Assembly: GCF_943169825.2 (NCBI RefSeq)
Contig: NZ_OW968402.1
Location: forward strand, 1,240,001 to 1,304,000
Reading direction: 5' to 3'
DNA: 64,000 nt
From: Varibaculum prostatecancerukia
GTDB lineage: Bacteria > Actinomycetota > Actinomycetes > Actinomycetales > Actinomycetaceae
A model generated the notes under the pieces. That model saw only the letters and a program-made list of their open reading frames with translations, searched no databases and had not been told where the DNA came from. Positions 1-9,653 of the stretch are shown piece by piece. A program made the position numbers and the translations under genes. The stretch's first letter is position 1. The number at the start of each line of letters is the position of its first letter.

Positions 1-1156
<1,156 letters not shown>

Positions 1157-1162
1157 CCGCCT

Positions 1163-1168
1163 AATCTA
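1163..1168 (-). promoter_or_regulatory. Putative -10 box for leaderless yhhQ-tgt transcript
   Basis: On the minus strand TAGATT is followed by six bases and then the GTG start of yhhQ. The AGGCGG between them touches the start codon and is too close to act as a Shine-Dalgarno. This geometry (-10 hexamer, 6-7 nt, GTG) is what leaderless actinobacterial genes show. The -35 region is not convincing. Confidence 0.4.
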
Positions 1169-1277
1169 GCAGCCACCCCGGGGTACTCGTCCAGTTAGCC
1201 CCAGACTGCAGCTATAGGTTCTTGTTTTTATGCTACTTGGAGATAACTGTGTTCCGGTGCGCAGATAACAAGCCTCA

Positions 1278-1377
1278 CGGGCAAGGGTTTTTCCTCCTGC
1301 CCAAAAACTCGAAAAAATCTAAAGATATTTTTCGAGTTTTACGCCCACCTAGCCCACTCGGATAAAACCCTTGCCCG
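1278..1377 (-). ncRNA. Structured dispersed element, copy 1
   Basis: Read on the minus strand, this ~100-nt segment forms a perfect 14-bp outer stem (1364-1377 with 1278-1291). Next come a 23-nt unpaired segment (1341-1363, beginning ATCCGAGT and containing GGTGGGC), a perfect 13-bp inner stem (1328-1340 with 1304-1316) extended by 4 bp after a bulged base, and a 12-nt unpaired segment (1292-1303, containing GGGCAGGAGGA). A second copy at 16747-16853 keeps both unpaired segments (19 of 23 and 11 of 11 identical) but has different, still complementary stems. Conserved loops with co-varying helices point to a folded RNA, or a folded single-stranded DNA element. It lies between coaE and yhhQ, upstream of the likely leaderless yhhQ promoter. 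Function unknown; I do not recognise the family. Confidence 0.6.
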
Positions 1378-1500
1378 CGCCGCCTTGCGTTCCAGCGGTA
1401 AAGCCTAACCTGAACCCGTAACCGCGCATACGAGAAAAATATTGCCAGTGCAGTCTGGCACTAACGGGAAACCTAAAATAAAAATCTCTGAACTATTTAC

Positions 1501-1520
1501 GGAGGAAAAACCTCTGCCCG
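1501..1520 (+). repeat. 20-bp match to one end of the structured element
   Basis: GGAGGAAAAACC followed by TCTGCCCG matches the 3' internal loop plus outer-stem arm of copy 1 (1278-1297, opposite strand) at 18 of 20 positions. No complementary 5' arm is found in 1381-1500, so this is a fragment or an inverted outer arm, not a full copy. The rest of the 1157-1568 gap holds a small hairpin (TGCCAG at 1443-1448 with CTGGCA at 1455-1460) and nothing else I can identify. Confidence 0.35.
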
Positions 1521-1568
1521 CGCCAACACCAGATGCCTCAGAAATCTTCTGGCTTTTATAGAGGGATT

Positions 1569-2234
1569 CTACGCGCTGTCGCCATTGGCCAGGCGGCGCA
1601 GCTCGGGCCACAGCTCCGAGGCGATCGTGCGCCGCAAATCTTCGCGGGTAGTATCATTAACCAGCTCAAAGTTGGCAATCGCGCGGCGTTCTTCCTCGCT
1701 GGCTTGCGCCGCAATCCGGGCATCTACCTGTTCCGGTTCTAAGCCGGAGCGTTCTTGCAGGCGCTGGTAACGCTGCTTAAGGGGCGCGCTTACTGCCACA
1801 ATCACGTCAAAAGCGCGCGCGTTCGGATTCTCGGCTAGCAACGGAATGTCGTAAATCCCGATATCTCCAGGAGTGAGAGAAGCAAAGAAACGGTCAGAAA
1901 GAAACGAAATATAGGGGTGAGTTATTGATTCTAAGAGGCGGCGAGCATCGGGATTATTAAACACGATAGCTGCTAGCGCACTGCGGTCAACGCCGCTTTC
2001 CCATTCGGGATGGTCAAACGCGCGGGCAATATCGGGGGCTAAATCTTCCAGAGCCTGCCCCGCCAGTTCGTCGGCGCTGCAAGTCTTTGCCCCCAGAGCT
2101 TTGAGAGTATGCACGGTAGTGGATTTACCGGAGCCAATCCCACCGGTTACCGCCACCGAAAGGGCGTTCGTAGGCGAGGCTGCCGCCCAACGCGCGCCCC
2201 GATCCGGGTTGCGATAAATCAATAGTTCACTCAC
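1569..2234 (-). CDS. coaE: Dephospho-CoA kinase
   Basis: Phosphorylates the 3'-hydroxyl of dephospho-CoA, the last step of coenzyme A synthesis, in the cytosol. The P-loop GGIGSGKST lies at residues 31-39, followed by the CoaE signatures LGAKTCSADELAGQ and ITHPYI. The LAENPNARAFDVIVAV strand and RYQRLQERSGL lid region follow. Length (221 aa) is normal apart from ~25 extra residues before the first strand. The start is GTG at 2234, in a GGGCGTGAGTGAA context like that of der. A later start is possible but none has a clear ribosome site. In actinobacteria coaE commonly lies near rpsA and polA, as here. Confidence 0.93.
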   Translation of the reverse strand: MSELLIYRNPDRGARWAAASPTNALSVAVTGGIGSGKSTTVHTLKALGAKTCSADELAGQALEDLAPDIARAFDHPEWESGVDRSALAAIVFNNPDARRLLESITHPYISFLSDRFFASLTPGDIGIYDIPLLAENPNARAFDVIVAVSAPLKQRYQRLQERSGLEPEQVDARIAAQASEEERRAIANFELVNDTTREDLRRTIASELWPELRRLANGDSA

Positions 2235-2342
2235 GCCCTAAGCCTACCCAGCGATTCCTCTTCCACCCAAGCGAGGTTCCATAAGAGGCAACTAAATCTG
2301 CTTCTACCGGGGAGCGGATATTGCTTTAGCGATTGGGGGGTT

Positions 2343-3899
2343 TCACTTTTCCCAGCCCAGCACATAGTTGTGTTTGTAATCATCAAAGGCATACCACAAT
2401 ATGTTTCCTTGGGAGTCTTTCCAAATCGCATCCCAGTAGTAACCGGAGTCCTTAAACCTTTCGGGTGAAACCGCCAGGGAGGAATCCGCACCCGGAAAGG
2501 GCAACAAATCCGGAACTTCTTCCAAGGGAAAAGCAGATTCTGTTAGTTCAATACAGGCTTCCGGGGGTAATACTGCGGTATAACTTCCATCGAGCATTCT
2601 CACCAAGTTGTCCTTAACTACCCGATATTCCGTTTCTTCATTTCGGGACACTTCGGTTAGCTGTCCCATATCTCTTCCGCCGATGGTAACGTCATTCCAG
2701 TTAGAGTCACTGTAAAGATATTTAACTTTTAACCCCAGGCCTTCCGCCGCAGATAAATCAACCGCGAAGAGATTTCCGGTACTGCCTCCTCCACCACAAA
2801 ATGGGCCATTAGTTGGAGAGGTCAAAGGAGAATCCATCAACTTTGGTTTTTGACCTTGGGGATCCCAAATCCACACTAGAATCCGCTCCACTACCCCCTG
2901 ATAGGTGTATTCCCCCTGATCACCTTCGGGCATTTGTCCCCCGACGTCCTGATGATAGATAACCTGAGCAAAATCGAGGTAGCCATCACCATTGATATCG
3001 GCATACACCTTATCGTTTTGTCTAACGCCGACGGCTAGGCCTATATAACGATTGGGGTCTGGCGACTCCTTGAACCTGCCATCGGTAAGTTTGCGCGCCT
3101 CTCCCTTGGCATTGGCGATATCAATATTCTGGAAATCTACCTTCTTGATTGCATCCCAACCGACAGGCTTTTCACTGCCCGGATCCGGCGCCCCGGGAAC
3201 ATCAAATCTTTGGTAACTGATCTTCCCCTTACTATCGGTGGTACGCGTAGCCCAAATAGATTTACTATTGGCTGCCAAGGCGGGTTGCCCCTGCAGGCTA
3301 GTTTTCCAGATAGTCTTGCCTTTTTGCAGATAACTAACCGTTTTAGCCTGCTTAGCGGTAGGCTCGGCGCACACCGTTACTTGGCTATCTCGATAAATTA
3401 CCTCGCCTGCGCAATTGCCGGTTTTAGCGGCAGCTGCCGGGGTATTTTCCTTCTCCCCTAGCGCACCTTTACAAACTATCTGACCGCCGAATACCTCATA
3501 GGGTTGCGCCAAACCATTATCGCAGGCAGGCAGACTAATTGGTTCCCCTTTTACTTTCCCATCCAAAGATAGAGGCTGGGCACTAGGCCCTTCGCTAGTA
3601 ATAAAAATTAGCCAGATATCTAGGCTTTCCTTCACTATTACTGCCGGACTAGATTCAGTAACTACGTAAGGCGTAAACGAATCCTCTTTTATCTGCTTAT
3701 GTACCTCTACCACAGTGGAAACGGTGGGTGTTTTTGCCTTGGTCAGCACCGATCCCAGTTTGCCGCTGTCGCCGGAAAGCACAAACAAGTACACAGTTAG
3801 CGCCAGATCAATCAGCACCAAAGTCACTAGCACCGCTAACAGACGCATCACCAAGCGCCCCTTTGCGCTGGCAGCAGCGGAAACTTGCTTAGTTTTCAT
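2343..3899 (-). CDS. Membrane-anchored protein of unknown function with DxNxDG motif
   Basis: 518 aa, family not recognised. One N-terminal membrane segment (about residues 18-42, rich in Leu/Val) follows a short basic cytoplasmic stretch, so the large remainder should be outside the cell. Residues ~300-310 read ADINGDGYLDFAQV, a DxNxDGxxD calcium-loop pattern as in FG-GAP/VCBS-type repeats. Much of the rest looks like beta-rich repeats (SIWATRTTDSKGKISYQRF, GNILWYAFDDYKHNYVLGW). The ATG at 3899 is preferred over 3905 because GTAGGTG lies 7 nt before it. The small Pro-rich membrane protein gene lies 25 nt upstream, so they form a two-gene unit. Role probably at the cell surface; nothing more specific is supported. 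Confidence 0.75.
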   Translation of the reverse strand: MKTKQVSAAASAKGRLVMRLLAVLVTLVLIDLALTVYLFVLSGDSGKLGSVLTKAKTPTVSTVVEVHKQIKEDSFTPYVVTESSPAVIVKESLDIWLIFITSEGPSAQPLSLDGKVKGEPISLPACDNGLAQPYEVFGGQIVCKGALGEKENTPAAAAKTGNCAGEVIYRDSQVTVCAEPTAKQAKTVSYLQKGKTIWKTSLQGQPALAANSKSIWATRTTDSKGKISYQRFDVPGAPDPGSEKPVGWDAIKKVDFQNIDIANAKGEARKLTDGRFKESPDPNRYIGLAVGVRQNDKVYADINGDGYLDFAQVIYHQDVGGQMPEGDQGEYTYQGVVERILVWIWDPQGQKPKLMDSPLTSPTNGPFCGGGGSTGNLFAVDLSAAEGLGLKVKYLYSDSNWNDVTIGGRDMGQLTEVSRNEETEYRVVKDNLVRMLDGSYTAVLPPEACIELTESAFPLEEVPDLLPFPGADSSLAVSPERFKDSGYYWDAIWKDSQGNILWYAFDDYKHNYVLGWEK

Positions 3900-3924
3900 C
3901 GCCATTCACCTACCAAAAACCGGC

Positions 3925-4416
3925 TCACCATAGACCTGAGGTAATATTCCCCAGGTGTTCCGCGAGAGTGATGATTGAAACCGGCAGGGCAAATGAAGTA
4001 GGCAGCGCCATGAAATGGGTTTTTACCAGTATGAAAAGTAAAAAAGCCAGGTACGCTACCGCGATTACAATCCCGATTACGATTAACATAACGGCACCAT
4101 TATGCGCCGAAGAAGTTTTCTGCCCCACTAGATTCGGGTTACCGCTAGCCCCGGAGTTAGCACCACAAGCGGGATTTACATGCGGGTATGTTGCAGGGAT
4201 CGCCCCCGGTAAAGCTGCAGGAGACACCGGAGCCGGCTGCATGCCGGTAGCTTGTCCCGCCAAATGCGGCGGGGAAGCCGGCAACGGGGTGGAAGTGCCC
4301 GGCTGCCTTGCTGGTATCACCCGCCCTGGGGGTCCATAGGGACTTGGATGTTGCGAGCTGAAGTGCAAGTTCCCGGTTTTGCTTCCCTCGTCATCGTTAC
4401 CTGGCGAATGATTCAT
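3925..4416 (-). CDS. Pro/Gly-rich small membrane protein
   Basis: 163 aa, family not recognised. The N-terminal ~100 residues are disordered-looking and rich in Pro, Ala, Gly and Ser (SSQHPSPYGPPGRVIPARQP). The C-terminal 60 residues contain one or two hydrophobic helices (VMLIVIGIVIAVAYLAFLLF at about 109-128, then SFALPVSIITLAEHLG). It lies just upstream of, and is probably co-transcribed with, the larger anchored protein ending at 2343. Such Pro-rich heads on short membrane tails are common in actinobacterial envelope proteins; the partner gene suggests a shared envelope role (inference). The start has only a weak ribosome site. Confidence 0.65.
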   Translation of the reverse strand: MNHSPGNDDEGSKTGNLHFSSQHPSPYGPPGRVIPARQPGTSTPLPASPPHLAGQATGMQPAPVSPAALPGAIPATYPHVNPACGANSGASGNPNLVGQKTSSAHNGAVMLIVIGIVIAVAYLAFLLFILVKTHFMALPTSFALPVSIITLAEHLGNITSGLW

Positions 4417-4484
4417 AGTTTCACGCTATCAGGGGTGCGCTCAGCAAAGTGGAAGATAGAAAAATCCCAAATGTTTCCGGACAA

Positions 4485-4526
4485 ATAAAAAGGGTGGGCA
4501 GAAGCATTTTTGCTTCTGCCCACCCT
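4485..4526 (-). terminator. Intrinsic terminator of rpsA
   Basis: Perfect 16-bp stem (4491-4506 with 4511-4526), 4-nt loop, then CTTTTTATTT on the minus strand. It lies 45 nt beyond the rpsA stop codon. Confidence 0.92.
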
Positions 4527-4570
4527 GAAAGTTAAGCGCCACAGCTCTTGGTTAGAGCTACAACTTGCCG

Positions 4571-6028
4571 CTATTCACCGGTTAGCTTCTCGCGAAGAGC
4601 AGCTAGGGCTTCATCGGAAGCCAAAGTGCCTTCGGAGTCTTCACTCTCGGTGGAGTAGCTGGCGTTCTCCGCGGGATCGGGGCGGGTATTGGCGGCTTCA
4701 GTGTCGGCTTCCAGAGCCTTAGCCACCTGTTCCTTGTGCGCCTTCCAGCGGGCTTCTGCCTGGGCGTATTCTTCCTCCCAAGCTTCACGCTGCGCCTCGT
4801 AGCCTTCCATCCATTCATTGGTTTCCGGATCGAAGCCTTCGGGGTATTTGTAGTTGCCCTCTTCATCGTATTCGGCGGTCATGCCGTACAGCGAAGGATC
4901 AAACTCGGAGGTGTTGGGGTCAACGCCCTCATTAGCCTGCTTAAGCGACAGTGAAATCCGGCGGCGATCCAAATCAATGTCAATAACCTTGACGAATACT
5001 TCGGACCCGACTTTAACAACCTGTTCCGGTACCTCTACGTGGCGCTGTGCCAATTCAGAGATATGCACCAAACCTTCGATACCGTCCTCGACCCGAATAA
5101 AGGCGCCAAAGGGAACCAGTTTGGTAACTTTGCCCGGCACAACCTGCCCAATGGCGTGGGTGCGAGCGAAGGTCTGCCACGGATCTTCCTGAGTGGCCTT
5201 CAAGGACAGCGAAACCCGTTCGCGATCCATATCCACATCCAGAACCTCGACGGAGACTTCCTGACCGACTTCCACCACTTCGGAGGGGTGATCGATATGC
5301 TTCCAGGAAAGTTCGGATACGTGCACCAGGCCGTCTACTCCGCCCAGATCCACGAACGCACCGAAGTTGACGATCGAGGAAACCACGCCGGAACGAATCT
5401 GACCCTTTTGCAAGGTATCCAGGAACTGGGTGCGTACTTCCGCCTGGGTTTGCTCCAACCAGGCACGACGAGACAGCACCACGTTATTGCGGTTTTCATC
5501 CAGCTCAATAATCTTGGCGTCCAGTTCGCGCCCGATATAGGGAGCGAGGTCACGCACGCGGCGCATTTCCACTAGGGAAGCCGGCAAGAACCCACGCAGA
5601 CCGATATCCAAGATTAGGCCGCCCTTGACCACCTCAATCACCTTGCCGGTGACTACGCCGTCAGCTTCCTTAATCTTCTGGACATCGCCCCAGGCACGCT
5701 CGTATTGGGCGCGCTTCTTCGAAAGCAGTAAGCGGCCTTCTTTATCTTCTTTCTGCAGCACCAGGGCTTCGATTTCGTCGCCCACCTGGACAACGTCTTC
5801 GGGGCTCACATCATGTTTGATGGATAGTTCGCGGGAAAGGATGACGCCCTCGGTTTTGTAACCGATATCTAGTAGGACTTCATCGCGGTCGACCCGCACG
5901 ACAGTACCGGTAACGATGTCGCCATCGCCAAAGTACTTAATAGTTTTATCGATTGCAGCAAGTAGTTCTTCTTGTGAACCGATATCATTTACGGCAACTT
6001 GCTCGAGTTGCTCATTAGAGGTGGTCAT
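4571..6028 (-). CDS. rpsA: 30S ribosomal protein S1
   Basis: Binds mRNA at the 30S platform and helps initiation on structured or weakly SD-led messages. 485 aa with four S1/OB domains at roughly residues 35-105, 122-190, 207-277 and 294-364 (GDIVTGTVVRVDRDEVLLDI; GQIRSGVVSSIVNFGAFVDL; GQVVPGKVTKLVPFGAFIRV). This is the four-domain actinobacterial form rather than the six-domain E. coli form. An acidic, Glu/Ala-rich tail follows (~365-485). The first domain lacks the usual aromatic FxxF RNA-binding pattern, as typical for S1 N-terminal domains. Single-gene unit with its own strong terminator; neighbour of polA and coaE as in other actinobacteria. Confidence 0.97.
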   Translation of the reverse strand: MTTSNEQLEQVAVNDIGSQEELLAAIDKTIKYFGDGDIVTGTVVRVDRDEVLLDIGYKTEGVILSRELSIKHDVSPEDVVQVGDEIEALVLQKEDKEGRLLLSKKRAQYERAWGDVQKIKEADGVVTGKVIEVVKGGLILDIGLRGFLPASLVEMRRVRDLAPYIGRELDAKIIELDENRNNVVLSRRAWLEQTQAEVRTQFLDTLQKGQIRSGVVSSIVNFGAFVDLGGVDGLVHVSELSWKHIDHPSEVVEVGQEVSVEVLDVDMDRERVSLSLKATQEDPWQTFARTHAIGQVVPGKVTKLVPFGAFIRVEDGIEGLVHISELAQRHVEVPEQVVKVGSEVFVKVIDIDLDRRRISLSLKQANEGVDPNTSEFDPSLYGMTAEYDEEGNYKYPEGFDPETNEWMEGYEAQREAWEEEYAQAEARWKAHKEQVAKALEADTEAANTRPDPAENASYSTESEDSEGTLASDEALAALREKLTGE

Positions 6029-6255
6029 AGAGATAATTTCTCCAAAACGGACTTAATAGACAATATGGACAATTTGGCTACTCTTTCAAGCAGCCTTGTT
6101 GAGCCTATCAGCAAAAACCCTTTCAGCTCCAACTCAAAAAGCCCTTGCGGAGCGGATTTTCGCAAATTGTATCCGATTACACAGTGTTTTCAGGTGTCGA
6201 GGACGAGCCCAGGCCTTCCCGGATTCGCTCCCCTTTTACCGCAAAAAATATTTCG

Positions 6256-8919
6256 CTAGTGAGCGGCGCTCCGCCAATTTCCGCCTACCCCGATACCGAC
6301 TACTAGGGGAACTGCTAACTGGGCGGCGTGGCACATGGCGTCCTCTACCAAGGCGCTCAGCTGGGTTTCCTCCCCGACCGCCACCTCTAAAATCAACTCG
6401 TCATGAATCTGCAAGAGTACCCGCGAGGAAAGTTTCTTCGCCTTTAATTGTTCATCAACCCGAATCATCGCCTGCTTCATCAAATCGGCAGCCGTACCCT
6501 GGATGGGGGCATTAAGGGCAGCGCGTTCAGCCATCCGCCGCAAAGTGTGATTACGGCTCTTCAAATCGGGCAGTTGACGGCGCCGTCCCTGCATAGTTTC
6601 GGTATAGCCCCGCTCGCGCGCCTGCTCTACAATCTGATGCAAATAACTGCGTACTTTCCCGAAACGCTGGAAGTAACTTTCCATCAGTTTTTCAGCTTCC
6701 TTTTGCGGAATACGCAGCTGATTCGCCAAGCCATAGGCGGACAAGCCGTACGCCAAACCGTAGGAAGTCGCTTTTACCTGTGAACGCATCTGGTCATCAA
6801 CCTGCTCGGCCGGTATCCCAAAAATCATTGCCGCCATGGTGCGGTGCAGATCTTCACCGGTACTAATGGCAGCAATCAAATCTTGATCGCCCGACATATG
6901 CGCCATTACCCGCATCTCAATCTGGGAATAGTCCACGCTCATCAGATTCTCGAAGCCCTGACCACTAACGAAGGCCTCCCGGATACGTTGCCCAGTATCG
7001 GAGCGTACCGGAATATTCTGCAGGTTCGGATCGGCAGAGGAAAGCCGCCCGGTAGCAGTCACGGTTTGCTTGAAAGTGGTGTGAATCCGTCCATCAGCTT
7101 GCACCGCTTTTTGTAACCCTTCCACAGTCTGCAAAAGCTTTATGGAGTCGCGGTGCGCCAACAAATACTGCAAGAAAGGATGCTGGGTTTTACTAAAAAG
7201 CCATTCCAAGGCATCCGCATTCGTGGTGTAACCGGTGCGAGTCTTTTTGGTCTTGGGCATTCCTAACTGGTCAAATAAGACTTCTTGCAGCTGTTTGGGG
7301 CTAGAAAGATTTAATTCCGGCCGGTCTACTTCGCTCCTGGCTGCCTGCTTAGCGTCCTCGGTTTGCCGCCTTAAATCATCGCCTAAATCTCCCAGAACCT
7401 GGTCGGATACTGCGATTCCGGTATCTTCCATCCGCGCCAGAATCTCGGCGATCGGCCGCTCCATCTCTAACCAGAGATGTTCGGCGCTACCCGCGGATAG
7501 TTTTTGCTGTTCGGCATGAGCAATCTCGGGCAGTACGGCTGCCACCTGGGCAGTCTTGGTATTGGAGGTGCCAGAAAAATCTAGAGCGGTCTGGCCGCTG
7601 TCTTCTTTTTCCTCTAGTTCCAGGGGGTGCCCCAACATTTTTTGGCTCAAAACCTCAATATCGTAGGAACGGGCAGAAGGATCAATCAGGTATCCTCCGA
7701 TTTCAGTGTCCCAGGCGGGCAGCCCCAACCGGAATCCCGCCCCTTTAAGGGCGTGCCAAGCGCTCTTCCAGTTATGAAACACTGCTTGGTCCGGATTTTC
7801 TAGTAGGCGTTCCAATGCCGAAATTTCAGCCTGGCTAGCGTCAATCAAATTAATGCTCACCGCTTCATCACCGCTGGCTATAGTAATTTGCTCTGCGTCG
7901 CCCTCCCCGGGAGCAGAAACCCCTTCAACTATGATCCCCACGGGGTCGGAAAGATCATTTATCCAGTTAGCAGCCTTATTTTGGGCAATAAGTTTAACTT
8001 CGGGACGTTTTTTCGCAGGCTCAGTTCCGAGGGCGAATGCAGGAATACTAGCTAGAGCCCCGCGGGTACCCTGCCCGATCTGCAACTTGTCTAGTAGTTT
8101 GCCTAGCTGCTCGGCATCGGCTTTCCCAAAACTCAGTTCTTGAACTTCTAGCCCTAAATCTAGGTCGGTCAGCAGAGCGTTCAGTTTCCGGTTACGTTTA
8201 ACCTCCTCCAGGTGAGCGCGCAGGTCTTCTCCGCGTTTGCCTCCAATATCGGCGGCATGGGCAATCACTCCCGTCAGGCCGTCATATTTATTTATCCAGG
8301 CGGCAGCAGTTTTCTCCCCAACACCTGGCACACCTGGCAAGTTATCGGCTTTCTCCCCTACCAAGGCGGCAATCTCCGGGTAGCGGCTTGGTGGCACCCC
8401 GTATTTATCTTCAATAGCCTGCGGTGTCATCCGTTTTAAGTCGGTGATTGATCGGGACGGATAAAGTACCGTAACCTGCTCGTTTGATAACTGGAAGGTG
8501 TCCCGATCTCCGCTAGCGACCAGCACCTGCATTCCGGCCGCTGCCCCCCGGGTAGCGAGGGTAGCTAAAATATCGTCGGCCTCGATGTTCTCTTGTTCTA
8601 AAGTGGTGACTCCCAAGTGGCGAAGCGCTTCTTTAATCAGATCCACCTGCCCTAAAAACTCTGGCGGAGTGGGTTTGCGTCCTGCCTTGTACTCAGGATA
8701 TTCATCGGTACGGAAAGAATGCCGGGAGACGTCGAAAGCGACTGCCAGATAATCGGGTTGCTCGTCCTGAAGCATTTTTACTAGCATCCGCAAGAACCCG
8801 AACACCGCGTTGGTATATTGCCCCTCTTGGGTACGGAAATTTTCGGGTTCGAGGGCATAAAACGCGCGGAAGGCGGCGGAATGCCCATCGATTACTAGCA
8901 GAGTTTTCTTTTCGACCAT
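6256..8919 (-). CDS. polA: DNA polymerase I
   Basis: Gap filling and primer removal. 887 aa: a 5'-nuclease domain (residues ~5-300, with VIDGHSAAFRAFYAL, EADDILATLA and GEKADNLPGVPGVGEKTAA), a 3'-5' exonuclease-like domain (~310-480), and the polymerase (~490-887). Polymerase motifs: A MSVDYSQIEMRVMAH, B RSQVKATSYGLAYGLSAYGL, C LLQIHDELILEV. The exonuclease motif I position reads GIIVEGVSAPG, lacking the Asp and Glu metal ligands of E. coli Pol I, so proofreading is predicted to be absent, as in mycobacterial PolA. The O-helix residue equivalent to E. coli Phe762 is Tyr (TSYG), which in other family A enzymes reduces discrimination against dideoxynucleotides. Monocistronic in appearance. Confidence 0.97.
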   Translation of the reverse strand: MVEKKTLLVIDGHSAAFRAFYALEPENFRTQEGQYTNAVFGFLRMLVKMLQDEQPDYLAVAFDVSRHSFRTDEYPEYKAGRKPTPPEFLGQVDLIKEALRHLGVTTLEQENIEADDILATLATRGAAAGMQVLVASGDRDTFQLSNEQVTVLYPSRSITDLKRMTPQAIEDKYGVPPSRYPEIAALVGEKADNLPGVPGVGEKTAAAWINKYDGLTGVIAHAADIGGKRGEDLRAHLEEVKRNRKLNALLTDLDLGLEVQELSFGKADAEQLGKLLDKLQIGQGTRGALASIPAFALGTEPAKKRPEVKLIAQNKAANWINDLSDPVGIIVEGVSAPGEGDAEQITIASGDEAVSINLIDASQAEISALERLLENPDQAVFHNWKSAWHALKGAGFRLGLPAWDTEIGGYLIDPSARSYDIEVLSQKMLGHPLELEEKEDSGQTALDFSGTSNTKTAQVAAVLPEIAHAEQQKLSAGSAEHLWLEMERPIAEILARMEDTGIAVSDQVLGDLGDDLRRQTEDAKQAARSEVDRPELNLSSPKQLQEVLFDQLGMPKTKKTRTGYTTNADALEWLFSKTQHPFLQYLLAHRDSIKLLQTVEGLQKAVQADGRIHTTFKQTVTATGRLSSADPNLQNIPVRSDTGQRIREAFVSGQGFENLMSVDYSQIEMRVMAHMSGDQDLIAAISTGEDLHRTMAAMIFGIPAEQVDDQMRSQVKATSYGLAYGLSAYGLANQLRIPQKEAEKLMESYFQRFGKVRSYLHQIVEQARERGYTETMQGRRRQLPDLKSRNHTLRRMAERAALNAPIQGTAADLMKQAMIRVDEQLKAKKLSSRVLLQIHDELILEVAVGEETQLSALVEDAMCHAAQLAVPLVVGIGVGGNWRSAAH

Positions 8920-8995
8920 CTGTTCCTCCTAGGAACTATCCTAAGCGAAAGGCCGCCCCGGGTTCCCCGGAAGATTTGGTTGCTCCCAGTAAGCG

Positions 8996-9604
8996 TTAAC
9001 CCACCTGATCAATAACTGCCTCGGCGACTTCGCGCATGCTGAGACGCCGATTCATGGAGGTGGTTTGAATCCAACGGAAAGCTTCCGGTTCGCTCATCTC
9101 CATATTTTCCATTAACAGCCCTTTGGCGCGGTCAACCAATTTCCGGGTTTCGAAGCGATCTTGCAAGTCAGCGACTTCGTTTTCCAGCGATTGGATTTCG
9201 TTGTGGCGGGAAATAGCGATTTCTACCGCCGGTAAAAGCTCGGCGGGGGTAAAGGGTTTCACCACATAGGCCATGGCGCCAGCATCACGGGCCCGCTCCA
9301 CCAACTCTTTTTGCGAAAATGCGGTGAGCATCACTACCGCGCAAGAGATTTCTTTCAAAATCTTCTCGGCAGCGGTGATCCCGTCCATTTTCGGCATTTT
9401 CACGTCCATAACGCACAGGTCAGGCTGGTATTCGAGTGCTGCCTGATAGGCGGCCTCCCCGTCTCCGGCTTCGGCTACCACCTCATAACCGGCTTCGGTG
9501 AGTGTTTCCACAATATCCAGCCGAATCAGGGTTTCATCCTCAGCTACCAGCACTTTGCGCGCCGTGTTCTGTTCTTTCTTTGCATTAGATTTCGAAGTTC
9601 CCAC
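8996..9604 (-). CDS. pdtaR: ANTAR-domain response regulator (PdtaR-like)
   Basis: 202 aa. An N-terminal receiver domain (~18-135) has the acidic pocket VLVAEDE, phospho-acceptor Asp in CVMDVKMPKMDG, Thr in VVMLTAF and Lys in YVVKPFTP. A coiled linker (ENEVADLQDRFETRK) leads to a C-terminal ANTAR RNA-binding domain (~145-200: VDRAKGLLMENMEMSEPEAF...SMREVAEAVI). The ANTAR fold binds paired hairpins in target mRNAs and antiterminates. The architecture and position next to polA match Mycobacterium PdtaR, whose kinase PdtaS is encoded elsewhere; no histidine kinase is visible here. The first ~15 residues are a polar extension. Confidence 0.92.
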   Translation of the reverse strand: MGTSKSNAKKEQNTARKVLVAEDETLIRLDIVETLTEAGYEVVAEAGDGEAAYQAALEYQPDLCVMDVKMPKMDGITAAEKILKEISCAVVMLTAFSQKELVERARDAGAMAYVVKPFTPAELLPAVEIAISRHNEIQSLENEVADLQDRFETRKLVDRAKGLLMENMEMSEPEAFRWIQTTSMNRRLSMREVAEAVIDQVG

Positions 9605-9653
9605 GTGTCTATATTAGACTGAAACCCGTCGCGCTTTACAGCGTTACAGAAAA

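Noticed and set aside
1278-1377. preQ1-type riboswitch for yhhQ-tgt
   Set aside because: Attractive because it lies upstream of a queuosine transporter, but the same element occurs at 16747-16853 away from queuosine genes, the yhhQ promoter seems to lie downstream of it, and the fold does not match preQ1-I, II or III as I know them.
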